This document shows, in pieces, positions 17,590 through 25,894 of a DNA stretch of 64,000 bases. Position 1 is the stretch's first letter, and each line of letters starts with the position of its first letter. The notes beneath the pieces were generated by a model. The model did no database searches. It was given only the letters and a program-made list of their open reading frames with translations, and had not been told where the DNA came from. Source of the DNA: VAZQ01 sp963721005 (GTDB lineage: Bacteria; Pseudomonadota; Alphaproteobacteria; Rhizobiales; Xanthobacteraceae); NCBI GenBank assembly GCA_963721005.1, contig CAVRHR010000005.1, positions 992,001 through 1,056,000 on the forward strand, written 5' to 3'. Position numbers and translations under genes: made by a program.

Positions 17590-17898
17590 CTCTGCCCGGC
17601 GTAGGCCGACTGTCTCAACGAGTAGAATCCCCTAAATGCTGGGACTGCGCCCGGCCTAGTGACGCGGGCGAACTCATCGAACGCTGCCTCTGGATCGGCA
17701 CGGTCGTAATGGCAAATTGCGCCACCACAACGTCGAAGAAGCCGTCCCGGAAGCCCAGTCGCCGCGCATCCATTTCGGCGGGGCAAGGTAATGCAGGGCG
17801 ACGCGCTGTTGCGCCTTGCGCCGCATCGGCCCGCAATAGTCGATGCCAACGATGCGATTATGGGGCGGATACTCGCGGCCAACCCCCGGCTCTTTCAC
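17590..17898 (-). pseudogene. phosphatidylethanolamine N-methyltransferase (PmtA-like) remnant
   Basis: Pieces of one SAM-dependent methyltransferase lie in three frames: HNRIVGIDYCGPMRRKAQQR then VALHYLAPPKWM; next MDARRLGFRDGFFDVVVAQF then AITTV; next DPEAAFDEFARVTRPG. Together they reproduce the order 'GIDLS..M..KA..R', 'D...L.F.D..FD.VVAQFVITTV', 'ALDEFARV..PGG' of rhizobial PmtA. At least two frameshifts and missing ends make it non-functional. Confidence 0.65.
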
Positions 17899-17997
17899 CG
17901 GCGCCGACGCTTCGCCTCGATGCCCCTTGCTTGGCCTCCAGGCGTCTTCCGTGCTCCGCCGGGATCGTCGTTGGTGCGCGGCGCCGCAGCTGGGCGG

Positions 17998-18075
17998 TCA
18001 TCCTCTGCAAATAATCGCATCAGTTCGATATCGTCCTGATCAAGGCCAAGCAGGTGCGGAGGAAGCGTATCGGAC
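17998..18075 (-). pseudogene. C-terminal remnant related to the 24544-25002 gene
   Basis: The minus strand reads DTLPPHLLGLDQDDIELMRL then FAEDD, matching the tail KTMPPDLVGLDDEEIELRKL then FAEDD of the phage-type protein at 24544-25002. Only this tail survives. Confidence 0.5.
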
Positions 18076-18134
18076 CAGGCTCCAAGGCGACCGGGGACCG
18101 ATGTGGCCCCTGTGCCTGCGGGTCGGCCGACATG

Positions 18135-18560
18135 TTCAACTGTACATGCCATCCCATCGGGCCAATGCGCTTGGCGAGCGGCTCCAGCATATCCATGCTG
18201 GTGGCGCCGCCGGGGGTGGAAAGACCCGCCGTCGTCGCTGCTCAGCAACGCTGCCAGCACCGCGCGTCCCTGTTCGGTCAGCTGGGATGGGATGCCCGCT
18301 TTCTAAACACTTCCTCCGGCGCCCCGAGGTGTCCATCAGGACATTCGTCCCAGGCCAGGGCTGCGGCCTGATAGGTCGGCCAATCCATCTTGGCGACGTC
18401 CACGATGGTCTCGCTGCGATCGTTGCGCAGCTTGACGAGGGTGCCGCACACCACCGCGATCCGCCAGTCCTCCCCCATGAAACTCAATATGCAGTGGTGG
18501 TCGTAGGTCACAGCGGGCAAGGCGCCAATAACGCTCCCCACGTGTCCAGGCTCAGCGGTC
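18135..18560 (-). pseudogene. unrecognised protein fragment with a frameshift
   Basis: A continuous coding signature reads CILSFMGEDWRIAVVCGTL, VKLRNDRSETIVDVAKMDW, then APEEVFRK. It jumps frame at about 18300 to GIPSQLTEQGRAVLAALLSS. The amino-acid pattern is plausible for a real protein, but no start is clear and no family is recognised. Confidence 0.4.
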
Positions 18561-18941
18561 TGGACTTCGCTTGTGCTTCCGCCCGCTAGCGGTATTTCCT
18601 GGCGATGGCCAGGAACCGTTCGCGATCTTCGACTGTCCGCGCTCTCTTCGCTCGGCCCTCGAGATACAGGGCAAATATCGAGATTTGTTGGCATGGGCGT
18701 CGGGCCAAGGAAAGAGCCCCGCCGAAGGCTGGCCCAACGGCGGGCTACAACGTGGGGCGCGGGCTGTGTGGCAGCCCGTAGCCACATCCTGGCACATCAC
18801 AAAGCGCGTGAATAGATCGGACGGCACAACCTTTCCAGGGCAGGACGGCCTCGTCGATACTGCGCCCCGCAGTGCCGACAAGTAAAGTCATCGCCCGAGG
18901 TTCGAGTGGGGGAGCGCATCCACGCATCATATACGCGACTT
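18561..18941. other. intergenic with a tiny frameshifted coding remnant
   Basis: The minus strand around 18590-18665 reads LYLEGRAKRARTVEDRERFL then AIARKYR before a stop, continuing an upstream HANKSRYL in another frame. This resembles a small helical rhizobial protein that has lost its frame. Nothing else is supportable. Confidence 0.35.
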
Positions 18942-19151
18942 TCAGGGCGGCCGATACACCGTATGAAGCTTTGTCGGTTCCTTCTGAATCTCTTTCATAT
19001 CCCCGTGATGAACCTTGGCAACCTGGCCGTTGTCCCACGTGATAGTGACCGCGTCCCAGCTTGTCTCCGCAACGGTGCCGGCATCAGCGGCATCACCTCG
19101 CCAATAGACACGGGCGCCTTTCAGGAGCGCCGTGGATTCCATTGGGGTCAT
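18942..19151 (-). CDS. small hypothetical protein, 69 aa
   Basis: Start chosen at 19151 (GACGGGAAGC upstream). The product contains LLKGARVYWRGDAADAGTV, SWDAVTITWDNGQVAKVHH and GDMKEIQKEP. The pattern of short beta strands ('G.RVYWRGD..D.G.V....W..VTI.WDNG') suggests a small beta-barrel. This type recurs in Bradyrhizobium-like genomes without a known function. An in-frame extension to 19292 lacks support. Confidence 0.65.
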   Translation of the reverse strand: MTPMESTALLKGARVYWRGDAADAGTVAETSWDAVTITWDNGQVAKVHHGDMKEIQKEPTKLHTVYRPP

Positions 19152-19368
19152 CGTGCTTCCCGTCTCTCGGATTTTGCGGCATACCACGGACGAGAATGTG
19201 TCTTTTAACGCACCGCAGGATGCCCGGTTGACCACTGCGTTCGAAATCAATATTCTGATTTTGCGACGCAGGGCAAGACGGTGTTTAGCCACCGGTTAGA
19301 GATAGGTCTCTAGCTGTTTTCGAATCGGCGTCGAGGTCCGAAAGCGGCGAACACTGGGTGGTGCGTGC

Positions 19369-19575
19369 ATGAATAGACTGGGCTTTGACGACTGCGACTA
19401 TTCGATTGTCATTAAGAACAGGGCACCAACTCCGAACTCCTGGCGATGGGAGATTTATCGAGCCGGGCGGGGAAGCCCTATAAAGCAATCTCCAGTTTTC
19501 TTTCGCACCATGGCGGCAGCCAACAAGGCAGGCAAAGTGGAACTCAAGCAGCTGTTGGCGAAGCTGAATAGCTGA
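19369..19575 (+). CDS. small hypothetical protein, 68 aa
   Basis: ATG 19369. The product contains YSIVIKNRAPTPNSWRWEIY and FFRTMAAANKAGKVELKQLL. The layout 'W.WEIYR.G...P...S...F.T...A...G..AL..LL' matches a frequent small rhizobial protein (a DUF-type single domain, function unknown to me). It is basic and soluble. Confidence 0.65.
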   Translation: MNRLGFDDCDYSIVIKNRAPTPNSWRWEIYRAGRGSPIKQSPVFFRTMAAANKAGKVELKQLLAKLNS

Positions 19576-19751
19576 CCTCGCTGGCGCACCACTGACCGCA
19601 AAAAAGGAAAACCCCGAGGAGGGATTCCACGGGGCGTGGCGGTCCCAGTGGTGTGGAGGGATGGAGCCGGGGCCATGGAATTCCGGATGCCGGGAACAAC
19701 CAATTCGCGCGCGATTTTCACATTCGACACAGTTCCTCGGGCGATCCTGGC

Positions 19752-19850
19752 TTAGATAAGGAATGCCACTAGCCCGGCCAACGTCAAACCGCCGAGAAGC
19801 ATCGTCCAATCCCCAATATTGAAACCAAGTAACCGACCCTCTGCAGTCAT
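19752..19850 (-). CDS. tiny single-pass membrane protein, 32 aa
   Basis: Reads MTAEGRLLGFNIGDWTMLLG, then a hydrophobic end GLTLAGLVAFLI. It has one transmembrane helix after an 'F.IGDW..LLGG' motif that I recognise from many ~30-residue proteins in Bradyrhizobium-type genomes. Too short for ordinary gene callers; support is the motif plus the intact frame. Confidence 0.55.
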   Translation of the reverse strand: MTAEGRLLGFNIGDWTMLLGGLTLAGLVAFLI

Positions 19851-20035
19851 ACGCGCAACACGCACTTGAGCGGGGAGCTGAGTTCGCAGCGTGGCTCGGG
19901 TGCGAGCTGCGAAGTCCAAGCGTGGAGATTAGTCCGCTTCGGTGAGGCGGACATTCGTTTGCCCGATACTGGACTGCGGGCCTTGCGATTATCGTTGGGA
20001 TGTTTTGACGGCTCCTGTATTGCCTGGAGGCGACC

Positions 20036-20110
20036 ATGAATGGTTTGATCTATCTCGTCGGCTTGATCGTGGTGATCATGTTCGTCCTATCCTTCCTCGG
20101 CCTGCACTAG
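20036..20110 (+). CDS. tiny membrane protein, 24 aa, upstream of the PhnA-like gene
   Basis: ATG 20036 after a strong GGAGG. The product is MNGLIYLVGLIVVIMFVLSF then LGLH, almost entirely one transmembrane helix. It stops 11 bases before the next gene's ATG, so the two are surely co-translated. Such micro-peptides precede this membrane gene in related genomes, by recall. Possible membrane partner of the downstream protein. Confidence 0.65.
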   Translation: MNGLIYLVGLIVVIMFVLSFLGLH

Positions 20111-20121
20111 GGGGCGGCATC

Positions 20122-20997
20122 ATGATCGAGCAGCCCCATCGACCCGATCTACCGGGCACCGCGCTTGCCGACGTCCCGGCGGCCGGCCCCCTATACCTGC
20201 ATTGGAATCCGGTCCTGGCCGGCGCAATCGTGGCGGCGGCGCTGTCCTTTGTGCTGCTCTCCTTCGGTTCTGAGATCGGTCTCTCGGTCATGTCGCCGTC
20301 CTCGACCTGGCGGGACACTTCCTCCGCCTTGGCGCTGCTCGGGGGACTGTGGCTGTTGCTGACCGCGCTCGCGAGCTTCGGGCTCGGAGGCTACCTCGCC
20401 GGCCGTTTGCGAACACCTTGGAGCGTTGCGGCACCCGACGAGGTTGAATTTCGCGATGGCCTCCATGGCCTGCTGGTGTGGGGCCTCGCGATCATCATCG
20501 GGGCCGGGCTGGCATTTGCCAGCGTCAGAACGGTGGCCGGCCGCGCCGATCTGACCGCACCGACTGCGTCGACCGCCGAGCCGCTGCTGGCGCTCGAGCT
20601 CGATCGGCTGTTTCGCTCCGACCGCCGGCCGGCCGATCCCGGAAACGATACCGAAATCCGGGCGCAAGCCGCCAGGATCATTACGGCGGGTCTCGGCCAT
20701 ACCGGCATGGCGCCGGATGACCGTGCGTATCTCATCCGTCTGGTGGCGGCCCGCACCGGCTTGTCGCAGCCCGATGCGGAAGGCCGGGTCAATCAGGCGA
20801 TCACCCAGTCGAGCGAGGCGATTGCAGGAGCGCGCCACGCCGCGGTCATTCTGGCCTTCATGATCGCCGCCTCGTTGATGCTGGGAGCGGCCGTGGCTTG
20901 GCTGGCGGCGGCCTTCGGCGGACAGCATCGCGATGGCGCCGTGGCCCATCATTTTTGGCGCCGTTGGGAAGTCGACCGGATGTTCTTCATCCGCTGA
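20122..20997 (+). CDS. multi-pass membrane protein (rhizobial 'PhnA-like' hypothetical)
   Basis: A 291-residue inner-membrane protein. Hydrophobic segments lie near residues 32-50 (LAGAIVAAALSFVLLSFG), 71-95 (ALALLGGLWLLLTALASFG), 117-135 (GLLVWGLAIIIGAGLAFAS) and 247-268 (AAVILAFMIAASLMLGAAV). Between the third and fourth is a roughly 100-residue soluble loop. Motifs FGSEIGLSVMSP and GGYLAGRLR are typical of a family often labelled PhnA-like or hypothetical membrane protein in Bradyrhizobium. Role unknown. Coupled to the micro-ORF upstream. Confidence 0.75.
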   Translation: MIEQPHRPDLPGTALADVPAAGPLYLHWNPVLAGAIVAAALSFVLLSFGSEIGLSVMSPSSTWRDTSSALALLGGLWLLLTALASFGLGGYLAGRLRTPWSVAAPDEVEFRDGLHGLLVWGLAIIIGAGLAFASVRTVAGRADLTAPTASTAEPLLALELDRLFRSDRRPADPGNDTEIRAQAARIITAGLGHTGMAPDDRAYLIRLVAARTGLSQPDAEGRVNQAITQSSEAIAGARHAAVILAFMIAASLMLGAAVAWLAAAFGGQHRDGAVAHHFWRRWEVDRMFFIR

Positions 20998-21088
20998 CGC
21001 GGTTGAGCCGGCACGCGTGGCACGATCTGCCACGCGGTGCCGGCTGATGCGAGGGTACCGGCCGGCTGGGCCGTCTGCGTGCCGCCTA

Positions 21089-21283
21089 TCAATTTCCGCC
21101 GTTGCGGCGATTGGTGAACCTGGCATTCCCCAGGCCGGTGCCGATCGTCAGCACCCCCCAGCGCTCGACATCCCGCATGAACGGAATCTCGCTCAAGCCC
21201 TGAATAACGGCGTCGTTGTGCAGCACGATCGAGGTCTCGTGATCCCCGATCCGGGGAATGGCTTCGTGCAGCGTGAGCGGCAA
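21089..21283 (-). pseudogene. C-terminal fragment of a ROK/polyphosphate-glucokinase-like kinase
   Basis: A 64-residue frame containing SIVLHNDAVIQGLSEIPFM and ERWGVLTIGTGLGNARF. 'GVLTIGTGLGNA.F' is the sugar-kinase/ROK phosphate-2-type motif. The ~150 residues normally before it and those after are missing. It lies downstream of otsA on the same strand, so it may be what remains of a sugar-kinase gene of that operon. Confidence 0.5.
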
Positions 21284-21399
21284 ATAGCTCCAGATTTGTC
21301 AGATTGCCAGGTTGTCTGATCAGCCTGGATCGTGAATTACAGGATAACCAGCAGACGCCCGTAGGAGGTGGCTGATGTCCCGGCAATCCGAGGGACGAT

Positions 21400-22818
21400 T
21401 CACTGCATCCCCACGGGGGGCATCCGCTCAATCTGGCTTAAGGCAGTGGGTTTACGTTCCAATTCGCTAAGAAATCGGCGTACCCATTGCTGAATGTCGT
21501 TTTGTGACAGCACCTTAAAAAGCGAGTTCTGGCGCTCGCGCCGTTCACCTAGAGACATCGAGAGCGCCTGCCCGATCGCAACTGCGACGCTATCGGGATC
21601 GTAGGGATTGACTAGCAGCGCCGCCTTGCATTCACGCGCCGCGCCCGCGAATTGCGAAAGGATGAGTACGCCCGGATCATCTGGATTCTGCGATGCGACA
21701 TATTCCTTTGCAACGAGATTCATACCATCGCGAAGCGGAGTCACGAGCCCAACACGCGCCGCACGATAGAGGCCGGCCAGCGTAGAGCGACTATAGGCGC
21801 GGTTCACATAGCGGATCGGTGTCCAGTCTGCCTCCCCAAAGTCGCCGTTGATGCGTCCCGCGGCCGCGCCGATCTCCCGTTCGATATCGGCGTATTCCGG
21901 AATCTCGGTCCGGCTCTTGGGCGCGATCTGCAGGTAGGTCACTTTGCCTCGCCAATTCGGCTGCGTCCTGAGGAAGCGTTCGAACGCCGAAAGCCAATTC
22001 GCGATCCCTTTCGAGTAATCGAGGCGGTCGACACCGATGATGAGGGCGCGGTTAACCAAGCTTTCCAGCACGCGCTGGACGAACGGCAATCGTTCCGAAC
22101 GCTGCGCAAGATGGGCGAAGGCCGCGGTCTCGATACCGACCGGAAAGACGTCGATCCGTATTGTCCTCTCGCCGACCATGAAATTAAAATCATGGCTGTG
22201 CAGGCCACATTCCCGCGTGAGATATCGGCTGAAGTTGAAGGCGTCGTCGCCGGTCTGAAAGCCGACAAGGTCGTATTCGCAGAGTGATGGAATGAGACGC
22301 TCGTGGTTTGGCAACGCGGTTAGCATTTCCGGCGGCGGGCACGGGATGTGCAGGAAGAAACCGATGCGGTTCTTGTGCCCTCGCTCGCGCAGCGCCTTGG
22401 CAAGTGGCAGGAGGTGATAATCATGCACCCACACCAGATCGTCCGGCTCAAGCAGCTCGTGAAGCTCACGCGCGAAGTGATCGTTGACACGCAAATATCC
22501 GCTCAAATCGCGGCGGGAGAACTCGGCGAGGTCGACGCGATAGTGCAGGATTGGCCACAGCACGCGATTGGCGAAGCCGTTGTAGTATTCCTTGTGATCT
22601 TCCTTGGAGAGGTCAAGGGTGATGTACGTGACTTGGTCGTGTATGACCTTCTGTGTTGCGATCTTGGTCTGCGTGGTGACCTTCCCACTCCAACCGAACC
22701 ATATGCCGGCCCTGTGCTTGAACGCAGCGTTCACAGCCACTTCAAGCCCGCCGGCGCGCTGCGCTGCGTTCTTCTCCGGAATGGCGACTTTATTCGAAAC
22801 GATGACAAGTCGCGCCAA
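21400..22818 (-). CDS. otsA: alpha,alpha-trehalose-phosphate synthase (UDP-forming)
   Basis: GT20-family enzyme of 472 residues that makes trehalose-6-phosphate from UDP-glucose and glucose-6-phosphate for osmoprotection. The N terminus reads RLVIVSNKVAIPEKNAAQRA, then GGLEVAV (phosphate/UDP loop). Further motifs: DDLVWVHDYHLLPLAKALRE, GFFLHIPCPPPEML, VDRLDYSKGIANWLSAFERF, and PLRDGMNLVAKEYVASQ with the acidic nucleotide-binding residues. Length is normal (~470). No otsB phosphatase follows; only a kinase stump lies downstream, so dephosphorylation must be encoded elsewhere. Confidence 0.95.
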   Translation of the reverse strand: MARLVIVSNKVAIPEKNAAQRAGGLEVAVNAAFKHRAGIWFGWSGKVTTQTKIATQKVIHDQVTYITLDLSKEDHKEYYNGFANRVLWPILHYRVDLAEFSRRDLSGYLRVNDHFARELHELLEPDDLVWVHDYHLLPLAKALRERGHKNRIGFFLHIPCPPPEMLTALPNHERLIPSLCEYDLVGFQTGDDAFNFSRYLTRECGLHSHDFNFMVGERTIRIDVFPVGIETAAFAHLAQRSERLPFVQRVLESLVNRALIIGVDRLDYSKGIANWLSAFERFLRTQPNWRGKVTYLQIAPKSRTEIPEYADIEREIGAAAGRINGDFGEADWTPIRYVNRAYSRSTLAGLYRAARVGLVTPLRDGMNLVAKEYVASQNPDDPGVLILSQFAGAARECKAALLVNPYDPDSVAVAIGQALSMSLGERRERQNSLFKVLSQNDIQQWVRRFLSELERKPTALSQIERMPPVGMQ

Positions 22819-23205
22819 AACTGTTCTCCAGGCTCTTCCAGCCTAATTGCGGTTAGGATCAACCTATCCGCAGAATAGTTCTCTGGGAAGCTTCCACAAC
22901 GCGCCGGATTCTCGACGAATATTCTTCGCGGCCAGCCTTGGACCAAGGTGCGGCTCTTGGGGCGCTAATTCCTCGCGGCGTGGCGCCGCGACTTTGGGGG
23001 CCGCCTATTGTTTTTGACTCAAAGTCGCGTCGGCCGAGGGTTTTCCCGTTAGGGCCGTTTCCGTCCCGGCACCGCACGCCGCTTCACCACGCCACTCGCA
23101 AGGGACCATCGTCGTTGCACAGGACTTCGAGGTCCTCACTTGGATACCGGCGCCGAACGATCGCGCTGGCCATAAGTATAAGCCATCGTATCACCGGAGT
23201 ATGAC
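22819..23205. other. divergent intergenic region with inverted repeat
   Basis: Separates otsA (minus) from the exported protein at 23206 (plus). A perfect 10-bp inverted repeat CGCGACTTTG / CAAAGTCGCG lies at 22987-22996 and 23020-23029 with a 23-base loop. It could be an operator or a hairpin. No gene is supported. Confidence 0.45.
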
Positions 23206-23778
23206 ATGAAGGTGGGTAGCGCATTGCTCTTCGGCCGAATGTGTTGCGGCCTTTCAATGGCCGTGTTGGCGCTCTCGATTTGTATCGGTGCTTCTCGTGC
23301 CGTCCGGGCCGAGGATGCTGACGACCTTATGTCTTTGCTGCAGGAGATGATCGTCGATCCCATCTTGACAAGATTTCACGCCTTGGAGGAGCGTATCGCG
23401 AACGTAGAGGCATCCATCGGCGTCATGGCCGAGTCGTTCAGCTCGCGGCGCGTCATCGTCCAGAGCCTCTGCATCTCCGACGACACCGGTGCCCAGACCT
23501 GCATCACGAAGGCGCAGCTCAATTCCCTTCTGAGCGGGATCGCCCGCACGGAGATCAGCCAGACCTCGGCCACCGTGAAGGAGGCCAAGTCCGTCCCGCC
23601 CGAGGAAGAAGCGGTCGAAACAATCGTGACGAAGGACCCTGCTCGGGCACCCGACATGGCGGGGTCTGCTGAAGAAAAGCCGGCGATCGACCAGGAGCCG
23701 GAGCACACCGGCACGGTGGCATCTTCTGGTGGCGCCATTGTTTCCTATCCGGTACTCGAAGTCATCGTCTCGAGATGA
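23206..23778 (+). CDS. exported hypothetical protein, 190 aa
   Basis: Signal peptide (GLSMAVLALSICIGASRAV, cleavage near VRAED). The mature region has an amphipathic helix LLQEMIVDPILTRFHALEER predicted to coil, a Cys pair in QSLCISDDTGAQTCITKAQL, and an acidic disordered C-terminal tail. The 'LC(V)SD..GAQTCI.K..L' segment is familiar from small exported rhizobial proteins. Function unknown; likely periplasmic with one disulfide. Confidence 0.65.
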   Translation: MKVGSALLFGRMCCGLSMAVLALSICIGASRAVRAEDADDLMSLLQEMIVDPILTRFHALEERIANVEASIGVMAESFSSRRVIVQSLCISDDTGAQTCITKAQLNSLLSGIARTEISQTSATVKEAKSVPPEEEAVETIVTKDPARAPDMAGSAEEKPAIDQEPEHTGTVASSGGAIVSYPVLEVIVSR

Positions 23779-23824
23779 GCGCCGCAACCATCACACACGA
23801 TGATGAAGGCCATAGCGAGCAAGT

Positions 23825-24019
23825 AGTCCGATAAAGCACCTGCGCAAGAGGTTCAAATCTACCGATGGCGAATTTGACATGAATGAAACCCTGTACGGGG
23901 TCGGCTATCGCTTCAAGGAACTCTTACCCCCGCGCCAACGGCAACGAAGTGACGGGTTGTTTATTCGTCGGAAGGCGGTACGGGCAGACGAGTGGCTTAC
24001 TGCCTCTGCCAATCGTTAG
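23825..24019 (+). pseudogene. C-terminal stump of a ChvI-like OmpR-family response regulator
   Basis: The frame reads SPIKHLRKRFKSTDGEFDMN, then ETLYGVGYRFKE, before running into unrelated sequence and a stop. This is the last helix and beta-hairpin of an OmpR/PhoB DNA-binding domain and is closest to ChvI ('SHIKRLRKKF...D..FD.I.TLYGVGYRF'). Receiver domain and most of the effector domain are absent. Non-functional fragment. Confidence 0.65.
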
Positions 24020-24183
24020 TTTGCTTTTTGCATATGCCGCTTTAGGGAAAGTTTCTCCTCTTAGAGGAGCGTTTGAAGTTTCTGTCGCTCGGGTTCATCA
24101 AGGGTAGTCCTTAGCAGACCTTGATAGCGTGTGATGTTCAAGCCGCTGATCAGGGTCTTCATGGATTCGTGATGTTGAATCAT
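24016..24183 (-). pseudogene. small helical protein gene with an in-frame stop
   Basis: ATG 24183 after AAAGGA. Codons read MIQHHESMKTLISGLNITRY, QGLLRTTLDEPERQKLQTLL, then TAA (24061-24063), and continue in frame EEKLSLKRHMQKAN to a second stop at 24016. The motif 'NI.RY..LL....DE..R..L..LL.EEE.KL' is a common rhizobial small-protein pattern that normally runs through the position of the TAA. A nonsense change is the simplest reading; a genuine 40-aa protein is possible. Confidence 0.5.
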
Positions 24184-24347
24184 GGTGGTCCTTTCGCCCC
24201 GACTGGTATCGGGTATTTCTCACTTTAATGGAGAGCCCCAGCCGGGATCGGGGGGACAGGGGCTGGGGCTTCCACCTTCGGAACGGCCATGCAACAAGAA
24301 CACTTACACTACGAGCCGTTCCGGCTACTTGCTGTTTTGGCTATGAC

Positions 24348-24525
24348 TTAGGCCGCCGCCGCGAAGCGGACGTTCGGCGAGCCGACCACGCCGTTCTTCT
24401 GCATTTCCGCCTTCAGATCATCGGAACCCAGCCAAGCGCGCGCCTTTGCTACGTCGGCAACATCCTGCAGGATCACCACGTCATTTTCGTCCTGGGCGTT
24501 CGAAACACTCTCCCATTCGTGATAA
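24348..24525 (-). pseudogene. antibiotic-biosynthesis-monooxygenase-like (ABM/cyclase) C-terminal fragment
   Basis: Reads ESVSNAQDENDVVILQDVAD then VAKARAWLGSDDLKAEMQK. This matches the end of small ferredoxin-like 'cyclase'/ABM proteins ('DPNDVVIL.EF.D...A..F..S.DL...M...GV...P...FL'). Upstream the frame is unrelated sequence, so the N-terminal half was lost at a junction near 24525. Confidence 0.5.
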
Positions 24526-24543
24526 CGGGGGCTGGGCTGCAGG

Positions 24544-25002
24544 TCAGCGGCTTCCGGTGCTGTGCCGGGTCTTCGTAGGTGCGCTGGCGAGCGGGCAGTC
24601 GTCTTCGGCAAACAACTTCCGCAATTCGATTTCCTCGTCATCAAGGCCCACAAGGTCGGGCGGCATTGTCTTGTGCCAGGCGTCCAGGCGCATGAGTTCG
24701 TTTCGCTCATCCGGGCTCAGATCCTCACCAACTAGGTCTTTGAGTTCGAGTTCGCCAAGGCGGTCGACGCGCGCATCGACGATGGCCCGGTCTTTTTCGG
24801 AGAGAGTGTCGATTACCATCTTCGCGCCATCAGCGGGATGGGTCGGGGCGCCCGTAGGCTTCGGATGGCAATACGGAGCCGCGGCCTGAGCGACCTTGAT
24901 GCGGAGATCGGGAGCGACGGCAGGATCGCGCATGATGCCGAGAAGAAATTCGAGCGGCAAGATGTCCGGGTTCGCTGCTACAACAGCTATCGCCGTCTGG
25001 CC
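24544..25002 (-). CDS. phage terminase-small-subunit-like protein, 5' end cut by IS3
   Basis: About 150 residues remain. LPLEFLLGIMRDPAVAPDLR then AAAPYCHPKPTG is the pattern of a widespread phage-associated protein group (terminase small subunit-like, 'PLE.ML.VMRD......R...A..AAPY.HP.L'). The C-terminal MPPDLVGLDDEEIELRKLFA recurs as a stump at 17998-18075. The natural N terminus is absent because the IS3 element abuts it at 25003; a TTG inside the IS end could start translation. Probably a prophage leftover. Confidence 0.55.
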   Translation of the reverse strand, partial: GQTAIAVVAANPDILPLEFLLGIMRDPAVAPDLRIKVAQAAAPYCHPKPTGAPTHPADGAKMVIDTLSEKDRAIVDARVDRLGELELKDLVGEDLSPDERNELMRLDAWHKTMPPDLVGLDDEEIELRKLFAEDDCPLASAPTKTRHSTGSR

Positions 25003-25027
25003 TGCACCCGGTTTTGTAGACAAGCAG

Positions 25028-25894
25028 TTAAGCTAATCCGGCCCGCATCTCGAACTCCATGGGGCTTAGATAGCCGATTGTCGAGTGCCGACGTTTAGCA
25101 TTGTAGAAGCGCTCGATGTAATCGAACACGTCGGCCTTGGCTTCATCCCTCGTCCGATAGGTCTTGCGTGCGGTCCGCTCGGTTTTGAGGGACGAGAAGA
25201 AGCTCTCCATCGCAGCGTTGTCCCAGACATTCCCCGACCGGCTCATCGAGCAGACGACGCCGTGGTCAGCCATGAGGCGCTGGAACTGCTCGCTGGTGTA
25301 CTGACTGCCGCGATCCGAGTGATGCAGCAGCGCATCCGGCTTACCACGCCGCCAGATTGCCATCAGCAGTGCGTTGGTGACCAGTTCGGCCGTCATCCCC
25401 GCGCTCATCGACCAGCCCACCACACGTCGAGAGAAGAGATCGATGACCGCCGCCACATAGAGCCACCCTTCCGCCGTCCAGATATACGTAAAGTCAGCAA
25501 TCCATTTGCGGTTGGGAGCGGAGGCTTCGAAGGTTTGCTCGAGGAGGTTCGGAGCGACGGCGGCGACCTGCCGCTCACCCAGATCGGGCGGCAGTCGACG
25601 CCGTCGCGGGCGCGACTTGAGGGCCTGCAACCGCATCAAACGCTCAATCCGGTGCAGCCCGCACGACACTCCGTCTGCAAGAAGGTCTTTCCAAACCCGC
25701 CTGGCTCCATAGGTCCGATCGCTGGCAAGGAAGCTGGCGCGGACCTTTGCGCCGAGCTCTTCATCACTACGACTACGTTGGCTGCGTGGTCGTGTCAGCC
25801 AGGCATAGAAGCCGCCTCGCGAGACACCGAGCGCCCCGCACAACCAGTCCGCCGGCCAGATCCCCCGGTGCTTCGCAATGAAACCGAATTTCAT
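25028..25894 (-). CDS. IS3-family transposase OrfB (integrase domain)
   Basis: 288 residues with the rve/integrase core. The DDE residues are visible in RKWIADFTYIWTAEGWLYVA, LLHHSDRGSQYTSEQF and SGNVWDNAAMESFFSSLKTE. An N-terminal HTH_21-like region (TYGARRVWKDLLADG) precedes it. The start ATGA overlaps the stop of orfA by four bases. Intact. Confidence 0.93.
   Translation of the reverse strand: MKFGFIAKHRGIWPADWLCGALGVSRGGFYAWLTRPRSQRSRSDEELGAKVRASFLASDRTYGARRVWKDLLADGVSCGLHRIERLMRLQALKSRPRRRRLPPDLGERQVAAVAPNLLEQTFEASAPNRKWIADFTYIWTAEGWLYVAAVIDLFSRRVVGWSMSAGMTAELVTNALLMAIWRRGKPDALLHHSDRGSQYTSEQFQRLMADHGVVCSMSRSGNVWDNAAMESFFSSLKTERTARKTYRTRDEAKADVFDYIERFYNAKRRHSTIGYLSPMEFEMRAGLA

Noticed and set aside
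22987..23029. Rho-independent terminator between otsA and the 23206 gene
   Set aside because: The 23-base loop is long and neither gene ends there (divergent region); kept only as an inverted repeat.
24544..25002. Intact prophage in this region
   Set aside because: Only one terminase-like gene and a related stump are present; no capsid, portal, tail, integrase or lysis genes.
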